From: Topomyia yanbarensis
Taxonomy: Eukaryota; Arthropoda; Insecta; Diptera; Culicidae
Direction of reading: 5' to 3'
Length of the DNA stretch: 64,000 nt
Assembly (NCBI RefSeq): GCF_030247195.1
Contig: NC_080670.1
Span: 159,600,580 to 159,664,579, forward strand
Below, piece by piece: positions 20,346 through 32,665 of this stretch. Below the pieces are notes generated by a model. The model was not told the DNA's origin and made no database searches. It saw nothing but the letters and a program-made list of their open reading frames with translations. Numbering within the stretch: position 1 is the stretch's first letter; each line of letters starts with the position of its first letter. The position numbers were made by a program, and so were the translations under genes.

Positions 20346-21125
20346 TTTAAAATACACATATTCACAGAATAGATTAGATATATGTTATTTAATTTACGAA
20401 GAAAACCAACGGGTATTTTTTTGGGTTTGGGGTAATGTTATGCAATCAGTTTAACTTGTTAGACATACGTTACTATCGATTCACGAATTAATTTCCCACA
20501 CAAATAACATCTTTTTCATTTCCATTGATCCGAAATTCGCAATGCTTCTGCTTTGATCTTCAGAATAGACTTGAACAATTTTGACATTCGATACGTTTCT
20601 TCAGAGCACGCAGTGACTGAGGCACCGTTGATGCGATTATGATCTAGTTTGTATATATTTTTTTCTTCTGCTTGATCCCCGTTTTTCAATTTCCTTATTC
20701 ACGCTGATGATAAGTGTCAGTCAAAATCGAGAGGTTCAGGCCGGGTGCGAAAGCTGCTTGTTTACATTGTTATGAATGATTAACAGTCGTCCCTCGAAGG
20801 GTGTCCCTCTCGAGACGAGAGGATCGTTTCATTCACAAATCGTTGAAGTGGGAACTGAAAAAGTGTGCTATATAGGATTTCCTAAAGAGGCGATGAGAGA
20901 TTATTTATTTTTTTTCCCAAATGTAGCTATTCGACTGAAGAGAACGTATCTATTACAATATATAGTGCTGCAAGGCAGGGAGGGGTTGCACAAAAAGCTG
21001 TTATTAGCGCCGGTGCTCGGGTCCCGGGGGGTTGGTTCGAGAGTACTTTATTAGCATTTCTTCAACGGAGCAGCCATTTTGGAATTGAATTTGCAAACTG
21101 ATTCTCGTTCCGTTTTTATTTTCAG
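20346..21125. other. End of the katanin intron, unassigned
   Basis: No coding or repeat signal that I can support. It ends at the TTTTTATTTTCAG acceptor before 21126. Confidence 0.4.
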
Positions 21126-21363
21126 CCATTGTGCCCGAGCCTGCGATGCGTTGCACTTTATTCTGGACACGTTTTTGACGGTGATTCACGAAAACACCAG
21201 TCCGTATGGCGCCTGCACTATCGGAGTGGACGTTAGCAGAGAGGAACGCGTTAGAAAATGTATGGAGTGCAAAACGTGGCTGCTGAGAATCCGAACCCTG
21301 CCAGAGAATCCCAACTTCGGAACGAAACTGCAGCAGCTGCGAAACATGATGGTAGATCTGTGA
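21126..21363 (+). CDS. kat80: Katanin p80, last coding exon
   Basis: The exon completes Phe and encodes HCARACDALHFILDTFLTVI through TIGVDVSREERVRKCMECKT to NMMVDL and TGA at 21361. The block GVDxSREERxxKC is the signature near the C-terminus of katanin p80 from flies to humans, so the reading and the 14.7-kb intron are well supported. GGTGAGC directly after the stop could be a 3'-UTR splice donor. The con80 domain is complete across the three exons. Confidence 0.93.
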
Positions 21364-21519
21364 GGTGAGCGATGGTTTTTTTGTAATTTTAATTTATTCA
21401 AATTTGATTGTTAGTCCTATCGTGTTCGTCTTGTCAAAGAGTTTTAAACTCAACGTTCACAGTTGAGCAAAGGACATTGAGAATATACGCTGTACACCTA
21501 ACGGTCAGCGGCATCACTA

Positions 21520-21525
21520 AATAAA
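21520..21525 (+). terminator. Candidate poly(A) signal of katanin p80
   Basis: AATAAA lies 157 bp after the stop codon at 21363, in A+T-rich sequence. It is the first canonical hexamer on this strand downstream of the gene. Confidence 0.4.
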
Positions 21526-23359
21526 ATTAACTGCTAACGTCACTAATTTATTGAACCACAGAGCGAGCGAAATTGTATAATTGAAATTTTTTAAACCTTT
21601 TGTTTTTATCTTAGAAATAGCAGACGTAATAATTTTATTTTAAACCTAACGCATTGATGCGAAAATACACGTTTACTTCGATGCAAATTAATAATAAGAC
21701 TGAGCTTTTTAACAGATGATAAAACGACAAAAATACCCTAATGAAAATAAAAATTAGTATAGTAAATTTGCATCACCTACGACACAGCTAAAAATGTATT
21801 GGCAAGAATCGTGTAGAGCACGCAAAATTTATGGTACTGTAAGCAGCTGCAAGGTATGAAAAAATAATGACTAACAAATTTAAGCCGAATAATTCTAGAG
21901 CTCAATTCCAAATATGATAGCAAATGGCATTGGATACTAAACAAACAAATAACAGGAAATGGTGATTTTTCTTAGTGCTTAAAAGGCGAAACTTAAAAAT
22001 GTGATTAACCATCATCATCTTCCTTCCGTATTGGTTCCGCCTCTGTTGATGTTCGTCTTTGTTGCTTCATGTCGTAGCTGTAAATTGTGTTAACAAATTA
22101 AAAATTGCATTTATAACATCATTAAAGTCACCACCATTAACACAAGTATGAATAGCAGAACTGATCTTTCAAATTATCAAACCAGCAGTATCCCGTTGAA
22201 ATATTTGATCTTGTCCAGTATTACGACCTTCCACAATCATCAAAAGTAGTATCCATCGAACTAACATTACATTATTCTTGAAATTTTTGTTTCAAAGCTA
22301 GTTAGTGATGACGCTGTTTCGAGGACTATGATCTCTAATTTTAATATCGACCCTGAAAATTTGAGAACATTTTTCACAAATGTGTAAAATTTTCGTCTCT
22401 GAAAATGATCAATGCAATTACAGATAGGCGCACGTAGCGCGCCTCGCGAAATTTTGATGGGTAAGAATTATGGACATGCTGGAATAGTTTGAGTTGAACT
22501 GAGAGCATGAAACGATCTACGGTTTGTGTTCGTATTTGTTATCTAAAACTTAAATTAGTTATGGAATTTGTGTTTTGACTTCATATCATCAGAATCCGAC
22601 ACTAATTTAGTGCCAGGACCAAGCTAGCGCCGGCTTGACACCAGCTTCAAAAACAGAAACACTATTTGTTTTTTTTGGACAAAATTTTAAACTTGTCTTC
22701 GTGGGAATGAGCAAAACTCTCAAAATATCTCTTCATTTAGTAAGAAAATAGGAAATAAAGATATATATCCTTTCTTTTCTACTGTGTATTATGAGCGTTA
22801 GCAAAACAGCGAGCTTAAACGGGATGAAAGATAAACTTATCAACTCATTTTCCGACGGAGCGGAAGATTTTGTATTTTTGTTTATCCAGAGAATTTGTGC
22901 GAATGTTGTTACCTTTTCATGTAAAACTTTGATTTCTTTATTTCCGGAGTTGTACAATTTATGAATGTTTTACTCATCATGCTTGCAAAACAGATATGTC
23001 GGATACGATGAGCGCGCAGGTATGCATTCTGGAGGTTTGGTGTCTGGCAAAGATTTCTGAGTGGGATTGGGCTTATTCTACTAACTTTCGTTTTTAATAA
23101 GATAAAACTGATCTAGCTCACGTTCTAGCAAAAAACTTTCTCCAACAACTTGTTTATTTTGATATGTTTGACATATTGTTGAGAGGCATATTTATTATAC
23201 AACCTGTGTAGATTTCGTTTTTTTTATACAGAATGTTCCTAAACATAAAATATCACAGTATTTACAAGCATACATCTATGGGAAATAATATATCATCATC
23301 AAATCTTTCTACATAAACAATATTAAATCCAACTTAGAAAGGTTGGTTTTGAATTTTTC
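21526..23359. other. Mostly unassigned intergenic sequence with one dispersed repeat block
   Basis: Apart from the possible exon at 22005-22077, I see no gene. The block CATCAGAATCCGACACTAAT with AAGCTAGCGCCGG (22587-22636) recurs in the same orientation at 48014-48062. Confidence 0.4.
22005..22077 (-). CDS. Possible terminal exon of an unidentified minus-strand gene
   Basis: On the minus strand an acceptor (CAATTTACAG, ending at 22078) is followed by one leftover base and 23 codons, YDMKQQRRTSTEAEPIRKED then DDG, before TAA at 22005. The hydrophilic tail resembles a real C-terminus and lies tail-to-tail with katanin p80. I cannot name the gene. No upstream exon is certain; the exon at 60.8-61.0 kb is on the same strand but far away. 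Chance remains possible. Confidence 0.3.
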
Positions 23360-23910
23360 GTGTTTCAGTCGTCAGTAACTGACACCAAATTGGGGTCATT
23401 TAGACAATACATTCAAACTAACACCAAATGGGCGCCAGTTAGACACTAAGGCTTTCTCGTCCGCAAACCAGAGCATCTGAGCATGGCTAACCGAGACATT
23501 ATTCGGGACCAGCCAGTTGCTCTAGGTATACTTATATGTTGTGTGAACTGCTTGGATTCTGTGTCCAACTTGTGTCAATTTGATATTAGTTTGAATTTCA
23601 AGTCTAACTGGCCTGTGTTAAGCCAAAGAGGACCAAGCGCCATTTGGAGGTACCTTCCTAAAAATCGCTATCGCAGCTAATGTAGCACTATAAACACCTA
23701 CATCAATTTATTTATGAGAACTCAAATAGTAATCGATAGTACCTATAGCCAAATAAGTACCCTTAGACTTTCTATGATAATGGTAAATAATCGAAAAAAT
23801 ATTTTTTTCATTAAAAACATCAGGAAAAAAATATGGCGCTCAGTTCGCTTTGGCTTAACGCAGGTCAACTGGTCCCAAGATGGTGTCAGTTACTGGCGAG
23901 TGAAATACAA
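23360..23910. repeat. Inverted-repeat element with CAGTAACTGACACCA arms
   Basis: The left arm TTTCAGTCGTCAGTAACTGA and the right arm in reverse TTTCACTCGCCAGTAACTGA continue as CACCA followed by GGGTC or GGGACC. The inside holds further degenerate units on ACACCAAATNGG and GGACCAAGCGCCA. No target duplication was established. Confidence 0.6.
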
Positions 23911-24105
23911 AATATTAAGATACAACTTTGATTATGATTTTTTTAATCGTGAAAAGAGAAAAGGAGCAATCCGAGACTTTTTTGCATATTGAAAGTTGAA
24001 ATAAATGAAATTTGTGTTCTTTCACATGAAATGTCTAGTTTGAATTATACAATTTAATGATATGTTAACATATATCATTAAATTTTATCTTTGTTACTAG
24101 TTACA

Positions 24106-24270
24106 ACTTTTTTTTAATATAGGGGGTAACCTTAGAGTCATTCGCCTCTTTTCTGGTTAGAGAAATCTCCTTGGAAACATCTCTAACCCTATGTGCGGGG
24201 TTGGGAATCGAACCCAGGTGAGCTGCGTAGAAAGCAATCGATTTACCAACTACGCTATGCTCGTCCCTGG
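24106..24270 (-). mobile_element. tRNA-derived SINE, copy 1 (minus strand)
   Basis: On the minus strand, an A box in TAGCGTAGTTGGTAAATCG and a B box GGTTCGATTCC are followed by AACCCCGCACATAGGGTTAG and an A-rich 3' end. A second, more diverged copy is at 33764-33929 in the same orientation. Flanking TACAA-TTT motifs may be the target duplication. Confidence 0.8.
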
Positions 24271-24428
24271 TACAATTTTACCATTATTCTACTTTATTTA
24301 ACATATTTCACTATTATTTATATTTCCGAAAATTTGATTATTAAGGCAGTAAAACATTGTAAAAATTCATTGTTACAAGTATTTTCATGAAATATTAAAA
24401 TTTACAGAAGAAAGTTTTTTTTTTAAAC

Positions 24429-24921
24429 TAAGAAGCTTCTGCCAAAAGATAGAACTGATCTGGATTAGTTTAAACTTATCTAGATCAGAGATAAAGTGGT
24501 CAAAATATAGCTCAATTTTATCTAAGATGTTTTGTCAAAGACACCAAACCTCCATTATGTATACGCAGAGCACAAGAGACTTTCGCAGTCGACGTTGGCT
24601 TTCTTTTTACAAAAAGCGCCATCTACATAGGTTATGAAGTATAGGTATCTTTGCAGAATATGCCTAACATATAAAAACAAACAACTTCAAAGAAGAAAAC
24701 GAAAAAAACTTGTTAATTAAAAATCCATTTTAAGAGTATTTTTCATATATTGCTATACAGCGCCATCTACCTACAGTTTGGAGTATAATGCCTTCAGAGC
24801 ATATAAAAATATCAAAACGAACAACTTTGCTGAACAAACTGTTTTTTATGATGCTCTCATAACAATATAACTAATCTAGATTAATTCTAGTTATTTAGGC
24901 AGAAAGTAGGCAGCTTCTTGG
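24429..24921. repeat. Inverted-repeat element with AAGAAGCT ends
   Basis: The left end CTAAGAAGCTTCTGCC and the right end in reverse CCAAGAAGCTGCCTAC match, and both continue into TCTAGATTAGTT-type sequence. The block GCGCCATCTACNTA occurs twice inside (about 24626 and 24761). No ORF. Confidence 0.5.
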
Positions 24922-25199
24922 AGATCACTTGTCTCTCCACCGTAGTAAGGGAATTGTGCTCAGCCCAAGTTGCCTGCTCTGATTCCACGTCGGTACTCTT
25001 GAAATTTGTTGCGCTACGTGTAGCGGATGTCCTTCGGAACCATGTTCCGATATCCGATGCCGAGATCAAGAAGGGAACCGTGGGAAATCAGACATCGCGC
25101 ACCCATGCGTCTGGTGTGTACTCGAAGAAGGGGTCGATGTTCATTTTGAGATCCAAGATGTTGACTTCCAGTTTAACAAATGAACCGCTATAAACCAAT

Positions 25200-25570
25200 C
25201 AATACATTTTAGTAATTGTTTTGAAAAGTAGGTGTTGTAGGTCGACGTTTTTCGGCTTTTTGAAATTCAATATGGCGACTTCCGATATAACGAAATTTTG
25301 TAACCCAATCAATATAAATATTTTCGGAATGGTTTTGTAGGTGCTAGAGGTCGATGTTTAACGTATTTTTTTTACTCATATTGATTTAGTTTTAGTGAAT
25401 TCAGCCATACCGGAATTCGCCATCATGGATTTTAAAACTGCGTTAAATATCGATCTTTGATACCTAATCGTCAAAACCATTCCGAAAATACCCATATTGA
25501 TTGGTTTATAGCGAATTTCGTTAAACCGGAAGCCGCCATCTTGGATTTCATATTGGCGTCAAAAATTTAG
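25200..25570. repeat. Inverted, repeated units around CCGGAAGNCGCCATCTTGG
   Basis: Units containing TTTCGGAATGGTTTTG (25324) and its complement AAAACCATTCCGAAAATACC (25472) are arranged head to head. AACCGGAAGCCGCCATCTTG lies at the right side and CAATATGGCGACTTCC-type units at the left. A related, diverged array is at about 61260-61480. These are common-style mosquito interspersed repeats; boundaries are unclear. Confidence 0.5.
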
Positions 25571-26009
25571 TTTCGTTGATTCCAAATTTTTTCTAAGTCA
25601 AATTTTGTTCTCACAGGAACCGTATTTATTGAAAAATTCACGAAAAACCGCGTTAATAGGGAATTCCACGTATAAAACCTGATTGTGACAGGAGAGAAAA
25701 TTTGCTACTATATTAATAGTTATAGTAACTCAACACTTGACTTTTCAACGGAAACCGATATTAACCGGTTGTGCGAAATATGCTCGTCAATATTAGAAAG
25801 ACTTTCGTATATTTCATCGAACAATTCAAAATAAGCCTACGATTTCGTAGTACGGCTCTGATGTGGATCGGTAACGCACCGAATTGTGCATGTGATGTTT
25901 GTGCTGTAGGTCCCGTATTTGTTGACTCTTACGACAGAGATGTTTCGTGTCAGCTTGTCAAACCATCGTTGGTGTACGATATAGGTGGAAGAGGGCACTT
26001 CTGAGAATT
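25571..26009. other. Unassigned sequence
   Basis: A 77-codon plus ORF (25771-26004) has no recognised domain. Short remains of the ACGCGG-type repeat (AAAACCGCGTTAATAGG) occur near 25644. Confidence 0.3.
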
Positions 26010-28880
26010 TTATGAAAATAAACGAGGCAGTTGAATCTGTATATTGTTGGTTTTTAGGAAGGTGTGAACGAGGGACGTAAAGAGGAGGTCGCGACTTACT
26101 AGTCCATCTTTAACCGGGACATTGGGTGTACTTCCTCGGGCCCGAAGTTGAGATCTAGCACAAACATATTCCGCACATGCCCAGATAATATGTTCGATAT
26201 CGTGATAACCGTCGCCACAAGCACAGATTCGCGAGCCAAAAAGTTGAAGATGAGCGTCTAACGTGTAATGAATGGACATGAGCCGAGACATCACACGAAT
26301 GAAATCCCGACCCACATCCATTCCTCTAAACCAAGGTTTCATTGATACGCTCGGGATGATAAAATGTGGTCGCCGTCTTAACTCTCCATTACTCCACGAT
26401 GTCTGCCAACTTTCAACGGTCCTTTCCTGAGAGATATTGAAAAAAATCATTAAAGCAGTTTGGCCTCTCGTGGATGTCACCTTCAAAAGCACCCGCCTTA
26501 GCTAAAGAGACCGTGTGTTCATAATGCGAGGGGACCCAAACTAAGGTAATCTATTATGATCTTACAATGTAAACTGAAGCAGGATCATTGAGTTTGAATG
26601 AGGCGGTAAGGTTTTTATTGAATATACCGAAGCCAATGGACAATCGTCAGTGTAAAACAACTTGTTGTAGTCGACTTCTCGAAATTTGCTATGAAAGGTG
26701 CTTGGGATCACTTGCGGACATATGTGAAGCGGGATTCCACGAATTTCATTTTTCATGGATGTGTCGAAGAATACAGTTGCCATGTAATCAATCTACAATG
26801 CCATAAATCGGCTCCAGGAGTTGGGCTTGACAAGCCTCTCGAAATTTGCAATTACTAATGGGTTCAAGATATCGCATCGTATGGCCAATCGATATGAGAG
26901 GGACGAAAATCGATTTTTCAGCGGAAGAACGCCCGCCAGCTCTTCCATACTTATCGCATAGGTCGAGCGCATGCAACCCAAAGCAAAACGCAAACAACAA
27001 TACTAGATTCGCTCCAGTTTGACAGCTTTGAGACTTGTTATAGAGGCCACACCATCATTTGCAAGCTGCTTTAACGTTCAGGGATCGACCAGACATTCAC
27101 ATTCACATAACAATTGTAGAGAAGGGGGGCATGAGCCCTGGAGAAGACCCACGTAGATCATCCGTGATGTCGATAGATCACCATGCTAAAAATGCATGTG
27201 TTTTTCAGACAACAAGTTTAGCAAGTTGTTTAAAATAGGTGAAAGACCATGCTGGTGCAGCTTCTCAGAAAGATTGTTGATAAAAACTGAATCAAAAGCC
27301 CCCTTAATATCCAAGAAAACTGATGCCATCTGCTCTCTGCCTGCATAGGCCATTTGAATTTCTGTTGAGAGCAACGCAAGACAATTATTCGTCCCTTTGC
27401 CTTTGCGAAACCAAATTGTGTACATGACAGTGCAATTATCGAGACGAAACAAGATAATTTTCAATCGGTCGATACGAGTTGTGGTCGGAGACCTGATTTT
27501 TGGATAGCGATGACCTTCACCTGCCTCCAGTCATGAGGGACGATGTTACCCTCAAGAAACTTCTTAAATAAATTCAACAACCGCTTTTTCGCAGTGTCTG
27601 GCAGATTCTACAACAAGTTGAATTCGGGGCTTTATTGTTACAAGAAGAGAATTGAGAACTCCACCATTGGAAACGGTGTTTCTCTCGCGTTGTCGTGGGG
27701 GGACACAGCGTTGTAGATCTTGTGTGCCGCACAGTGGCACCTGTTCATACAAAGTTGCGATAAAATTATGAAAATTGGTCCATGTGGCTAAAAATTAGGG
27801 TTTTAATTAATTTTGGGTCGCTGAATTCATTTCTGCTATAAGTTTTGAAATTCCATATTTCTTTTTTTCGACCACTTCTATATAAACCCATTTGAAGGTG
27901 TTGGTCGTTGGTGTACAGTAATATGATATTGTAGGCAACCAATCTGTAAGGAGATTTATGAGCTACAGGGCGTCTCCATATGGGTATTTTCAAAAGCATA
28001 GATATAATAACTTCGGCGCAAAAATGCGCAATATGAGGCCAGAATATCTTGAACCTGCACTAAATTTTGCGTCAAATTCATTCGCATTTCTACCATCGCG
28101 TACTCAACAGCAGCCTGTCGTCTCGGAAGTTCCTATACGCGGCGGACTTCTCCGCGTACACGTCTGAATACTTTTCGTCCCACCGTGGGTTGAGAGGTCG
28201 CCGGCTAGAGTTCGCGTCTGGTACGCGTTTAGCTTGACCCTTAATTGTTGTATCGAAAATTAAGCCAGCCAGGATCCTGTACTCGTTTTCCGGAGGACTG
28301 CGTGGACTCGATTTTGACGGATATCGCAGACGAGTAGCTCTTCCAATCAATATTTCATGTGAGGTCATACGAAACGTTGATTGTATTTGGTGGCCCTGAA
28401 CCGTTGGCAATAATAATTGGGGATCAGGGACTACCTTCCACATGCAATCTAACCGCAGCGATGTCGATTAGAGGGACAAGTCTATCGCGCTCGGACGCTC
28501 TGGAGGGGCAGGAATCCGTGTCATTTTACCCGTGTTCAAAATGGTCACATTGAAGTTCTCGCAAAGCGCATAGAGTGAGGTATATCGATTGTCATCATGA
28601 AAGAAACCTCATGCCGTACCGTGAGAGTTAAAATCCCCTAAAGCTAACCTCGGTGCGTGGACGAGTTGTGCAATATCGCAAAGCCGTTCGTGGCTGAGGC
28701 TCTAGTAGGAATGTATGTGGAAGCAATGACTTTAATTCTGGTTTGCCAGGCGACAAATTAAATACCTGGTGTCGAAGGGATGCATGCCAGTGCATCGTAT
28801 TGCAAATTATTTATTACATTTTCTAAAGAATCGATTTTCGAGAGAATGCTTCTGCAATTCCTCTGTAGAATAGTGATCAG
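26010..28880 (-). mobile_element. I-type LINE ORF2 remnant: endonuclease, RT and RNase H
   Basis: Read right to left on the minus strand: decayed endonuclease (28444-28880); linker with NPRWDEKYSDVYAEKSAAYR (28090-28443); RT with WFRKGKGTNNCLALLSTEIQ and ASVFLDIKGAFDSV (27186-27464); thumb-like LPLKNRF...RYLEPISN; RNase H with FREVDYNKLFYTDD (about 26640, first catalytic Asp); and a C-terminal GLDVGRDF-like region GMDVGRDFIRVMSRLMS to CACGDGYHDIEHIIWAC (26010-26492). RT plus RNase H plus a cysteine-rich end fits the I/Loa group. Stops and frameshifts are frequent. About 27762-28085 looks like a foreign insertion. Confidence 0.85.
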
Positions 28881-30092
28881 ATCCGTGACCTCGTTCGATG
28901 ATTTAGCCATCGAAGGATACAATCGCTGAAAGAAGGGGCCATTTTGCAGTGAACTGCATCAAAAATGTTTTTTATTGCTGGGAGAAAGCTTATCAAGATG
29001 CTTTTGAGAGGGTTAGAATTACCTAAAGCTGTATAAATATGGTACACAATCTCGGAGAAAATTATTAGGCCAGCGCTGACTGACATATGGGAACAGTTGG
29101 GGTTTTTGATGTTCCAGGAAGTGCTGGGAACTCTTTTTCTGAGCTCAGGTTTCTGAGACCGCAAGCGATTTGCTTCGGGTTTTCACCAGTATTTCCGCGA
29201 GTAGTTATTTTTGGGGGACCTTGAAGAGACACCTTCTGGCTTTTGCAACGAAACTTATGAGAAGAAATGTTCCTTTTAGTCCTATTGCTTCTAAGCACAA
29301 CAGAAGATGTGCCCACCTGGGGTTCATCACAGTCGCCTTAATCAGTAGATAAGTTAATATAGATATAGAGACCGGTTCTGTCTTTAGCATTTCTGCAAAC
29401 GATCGCTTAGAGCGTCCCTGAAGGGAACGCTTGAGATTCTCCTCGCGCTGTTTGTACGCGGGACATGTCCGGAGAGAGTTTCCCCCACAATAGAGACACT
29501 TTTCAACTTCCCTTCCACAGGAATTATCCACATGATTCCCACCGCATTTTCCACACCGAAATTTGCTTGCAATTTGGGCAGTTCATAACCCGCGAAACAC
29601 AAATACGGACAGGTAGACGAACCTTGTCAAAGAGGAGGTAGTTGTGTAGGACGGATCCGGTGAAGGTTGCCCGATAGAAGTCTGAGCTGACATGTGTTCT
29701 CTGTCTATCAGCTGTGACTGATGCTGAATGCAAACGTTTGCACTCTAGTATCTTCACTGGCTGAGCATGAGGTCTTTAAAACAGTCAACCCCATGTGTCA
29801 GTAGATGCGCGCAATTCAAAATCGAATCGGAAATGATTCAGCTTGATAAACTTTTGGAAAGGCCGTTAGACTTTTGCAAAATTTTGGCGACTTCGAGTGT
29901 AGGTCTGTGGTTCCACTGAAGACCAGGGATTTTGTGTTACCTCGAGGAAAATCAATATAAGATTTTGGAGCAAATATAACCGATCCAAATGTATCCTCGT
30001 GATGACTCGATTTGGCATCGTTCTCCGCATCCCCGGCTGACGTATTCAACAACTTGGAGTATTGGCGGTGGTTTAAAATCATCTAAAATTTA
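28881..30092 (-). mobile_element. ORF1 (gag-like) remnant of the same I-type LINE
   Basis: The minus strand carries zinc-knuckle-like pieces (NCPNCKQI, a degraded CLYCGGNSLRTCPAYKQREE) and then RSLQGRSKRSFAEMLK. Next come DEPQVGTSSVVLRS, GPPKITTRGNTGENPKQIAC and LRNLSSEKEFPALPGTSKTP. Further upstream (29816-30082) a serine-rich N-terminal part with FPRGNTKSLVFSGT is present. Together with ORF2 this makes a nearly full-length but heavily mutated LINE of about 4 kb. Confidence 0.75.
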
Positions 30093-32410
30093 TCTCGTGA
30101 AAGTATTGAAGGTGGTCGTTTCTCTGCTATGCTTATTTCAATAAAGTAATCAGATTATCTTATTGAAATGTTGAGCGCGACTACTTCAAAACGTAAATGT
30201 CATGGATTGTTCTTTCAAATGCTACCAAAGTTTTCACCATTAAATCTAATTTCATGCAATTTATTCAAATATTTAAGTATTCTAATTTTTTAACTGCCAG
30301 GGTCCATTTATCGTTTATCCGTATGTGGTCAAATCAAACAGCGAAATCATTAATTAGTTACCAGTGTCCGACAATGTGTAAAAATCCTAAAAACAACATA
30401 CATCTCCTCCATACTAACCACAAGTCGTACAAAACCTATTAGTTCGAATTAACCAGAAGTACATGCAGATCTGTAAGACGCATAGACAAATGCCCGTTTT
30501 ACAATAGGAATAATGTGAAAACGCAACACAAGATGTTTACGTTCTCTACCGGTACCGTATATAGTTATTAAGCTTTGTTGATCCTTAGTCCATTCCGCCA
30601 TCCAATGAAGAATAATTTTACATGACAGTAGTTAAGTGGAATCAGGTTTCAGTTTTTATGCATAAAGAAGTGGCTTATGATTTACTCAAACAACATAGTG
30701 GTAAGGCATCTAACTGTTAACTGTTAGGTGCGATCGATGAAAAAACCGGACTTTTGGTATATTGTGTATTGAGCTGAGCTCTGAAATATTGACAACCTTG
30801 AATATATTTGAAAGTAAAAAATTAGTTGCATTCACTTGTTTATCCAAGGCAGCGTAAGCATTCAGTCGTTTGATAAATATTTAATTTTACCAACTAAATG
30901 CAGATTGGAGATTACAAATACATATCGCTACCCTGTGTCATGTATGAGTAAATTATACAGTTCAACTATGTGCAATATACGGATTTTATTATTTCTCAAA
31001 CTGACAATATTGGCTCTTGATAATCAACAGACATGTACATTGTACATCTTACAAAATAGTAGTTTTAGACTTCCACAGCGTTACTGCCCTTCGAGAAAAA
31101 CCTGTACATATATGCACCTACACATCAAATTAAAATCATCCAATCACTCATGCATGATTAAGATACTACAACACCGCGTAAGCGAAGCAGTGATCCTCAC
31201 TCCAAAGTAATTCATAACAAAAACTAACATCATTATAATATAATACTGCAGCATAACCTAAAGTATCAGACAAAAGTGCCTTGAGAAGAAAATTTAATCG
31301 ACAACAAAAAACCATATAACAACGATAGGTTAGCCAAAATAAAAAAGCAACTAATGAAAGACAAGCGAAAGTCTAGTGAGATAAGCGAGAATGAATGTGT
31401 GGAGATGCGTTGTGGATCGCGAGAAAGAGAGAAAAAGAAACTACAAACTAATCGCAACTTTGGGGTCGACTAAAAGTACTAAAATGGTGAAAGTTGCAAA
31501 CAAGTGAATATCTAAAATCGGCAGCGAAAGGGATACATACGAACCATGTTTCAAAATAACTGTTACTTTATATAAAGTGAAATTGAAGCAAAGATAATAT
31601 TTCCTATTGTACACACTAAAACTCATTTAAAAAATATAAAACAAATAAAAAATCACTGCGGTTTCTCTTTGTGTACACATCCGAAATCAGCCTTATTTTG
31701 GGTGGGATTAGCTACTCAATACACTAAATACGAGAAATGACATGGTAGGCACTACTATAAACACTCATAGTAATAGACTCGCGGATGCAAAAACCGCAAA
31801 ACTGGCAACTAGAAAAACAAGCATGTTAAACTAGCATCACCCAAAAATGTGCAAGCTCGAACGTGCTCGACTGTATTCGATCATCTGTTTTTTTTTTCAA
31901 ATTAATTTTTCAAGAGATTCAATATATGAATCAAAAGGGAAGTTATACGTTTGATACTGAGCAACAAGAAATAAAAAAAAGCAATAGAAATATCCAATTT
32001 CTGCAAAAACACAAAGTTGATGAAAAAGAACATAAGTAAAAAGCTTTTAATGTAATTAGGTAGAACACAATAAGTATCTTTCTAATGGCGTTTTTGCTTG
32101 AACCCGAAACTGAGTCAGGTTATAACCCCCAACCGCTGTCAGTTCATACATTTTAACAGCAGTTGGGGTTAGGAACATAAATAACAATATTAAAATACTA
32201 ATACGGATATGAAAAGTGAAGCCTAATGTTAATCACAAAATACATTCTATAAATAAAATCGCAATACTTGTTCTGCATGTTTGCATTCTATGACGTCATG
32301 CTCGTTTGGCTCCGGATTTTGACAGTTTGGATCAATAATAGTACTTTCACTGGTCTATTACTATGAGTGTCTATAGGCACTACCTTCTGTTGTTTTATAA
32401 TTCCGACAGA
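30093..32410. other. Unassigned A+T-rich sequence
   Basis: A 124-codon plus ORF (30836-31210) has no domain and looks like chance. The stretch 31200-31680, with AAATAAAAAA at about 31640, has a UTR-like look but no attached coding sequence. GGTTATAACCCCCAACCGCTG and TAACAGCAGTTGGGGTTAGG form a short inverted repeat at about 32119-32174. Confidence 0.35.
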
Positions 32411-32665
32411 TTACGCAGCCGATTTTCCGTTCCTGTCTTTGTCGGCCCTGGGATCGGTTATTTGAGTACTATATTTATTCCTTAATTTTATAACCCCCTT
32501 GAAATGTTCCGCCAAAGGCGGAGAAAAAAATGTGTTTATTGAACTGCAAAGCGAAGGCGAAGTCGACGAGGGTGCAACAATATAAAACAGCAACATAGTA
32601 GTAAAATAATTCCTAATCCGACTGTCCTTTTTCTCAGAGAGTCTACCTTTCACGCGGCGTACCAT
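32411..32665 (-). CDS. Unassigned small ORF (84 aa)
   Basis: On the minus strand ATG is preceded by AGAAGACGGCAAACG and encodes MVRRVKGRLSEKKDSRIRNY through one hydrophobic stretch (TTMLLFYIVA) to DPRADKDRNGKSAA and TAA. The 5' leader with GAAGAAGAAGCAGCAGC looks UTR-like. I do not recognise the peptide. It could be a small gene, an LTR-element leader or chance. Confidence 0.2.
   Translation of the reverse strand: MVRRVKGRLSEKKDSRIRNYFTTMLLFYIVAPSSTSPSLCSSINTFFSPPLAEHFKGVIKLRNKYSTQITDPRADKDRNGKSAA

Larger units (their letters stand above)
6407..21125 (+). other. Last katanin p80 intron (~14.7 kb), filled with mobile elements
   Basis: Defined by donor GTGAGT at 6407 and acceptor TTTTTATTTTCAG ending at 21125, with matching phases. 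The other introns visible in this gene are 54-65 nt, so this one is enlarged by insertions: two LINE remnants that were later interrupted, Tc1 and mariner scraps, a SINE and at least seven TIR elements, described separately. I saw no host coding sequence in it. Confidence 0.85.

Noticed and set aside
24106..24270. Possible tRNA gene
   Set aside because: A and B boxes are present but no acceptor or anticodon stem closes; a related copy with TSD shows that it is a SINE.
30836..31210. 124-codon ORF
   Set aside because: Amino-acid content follows base composition and no motif or signal peptide is evident.
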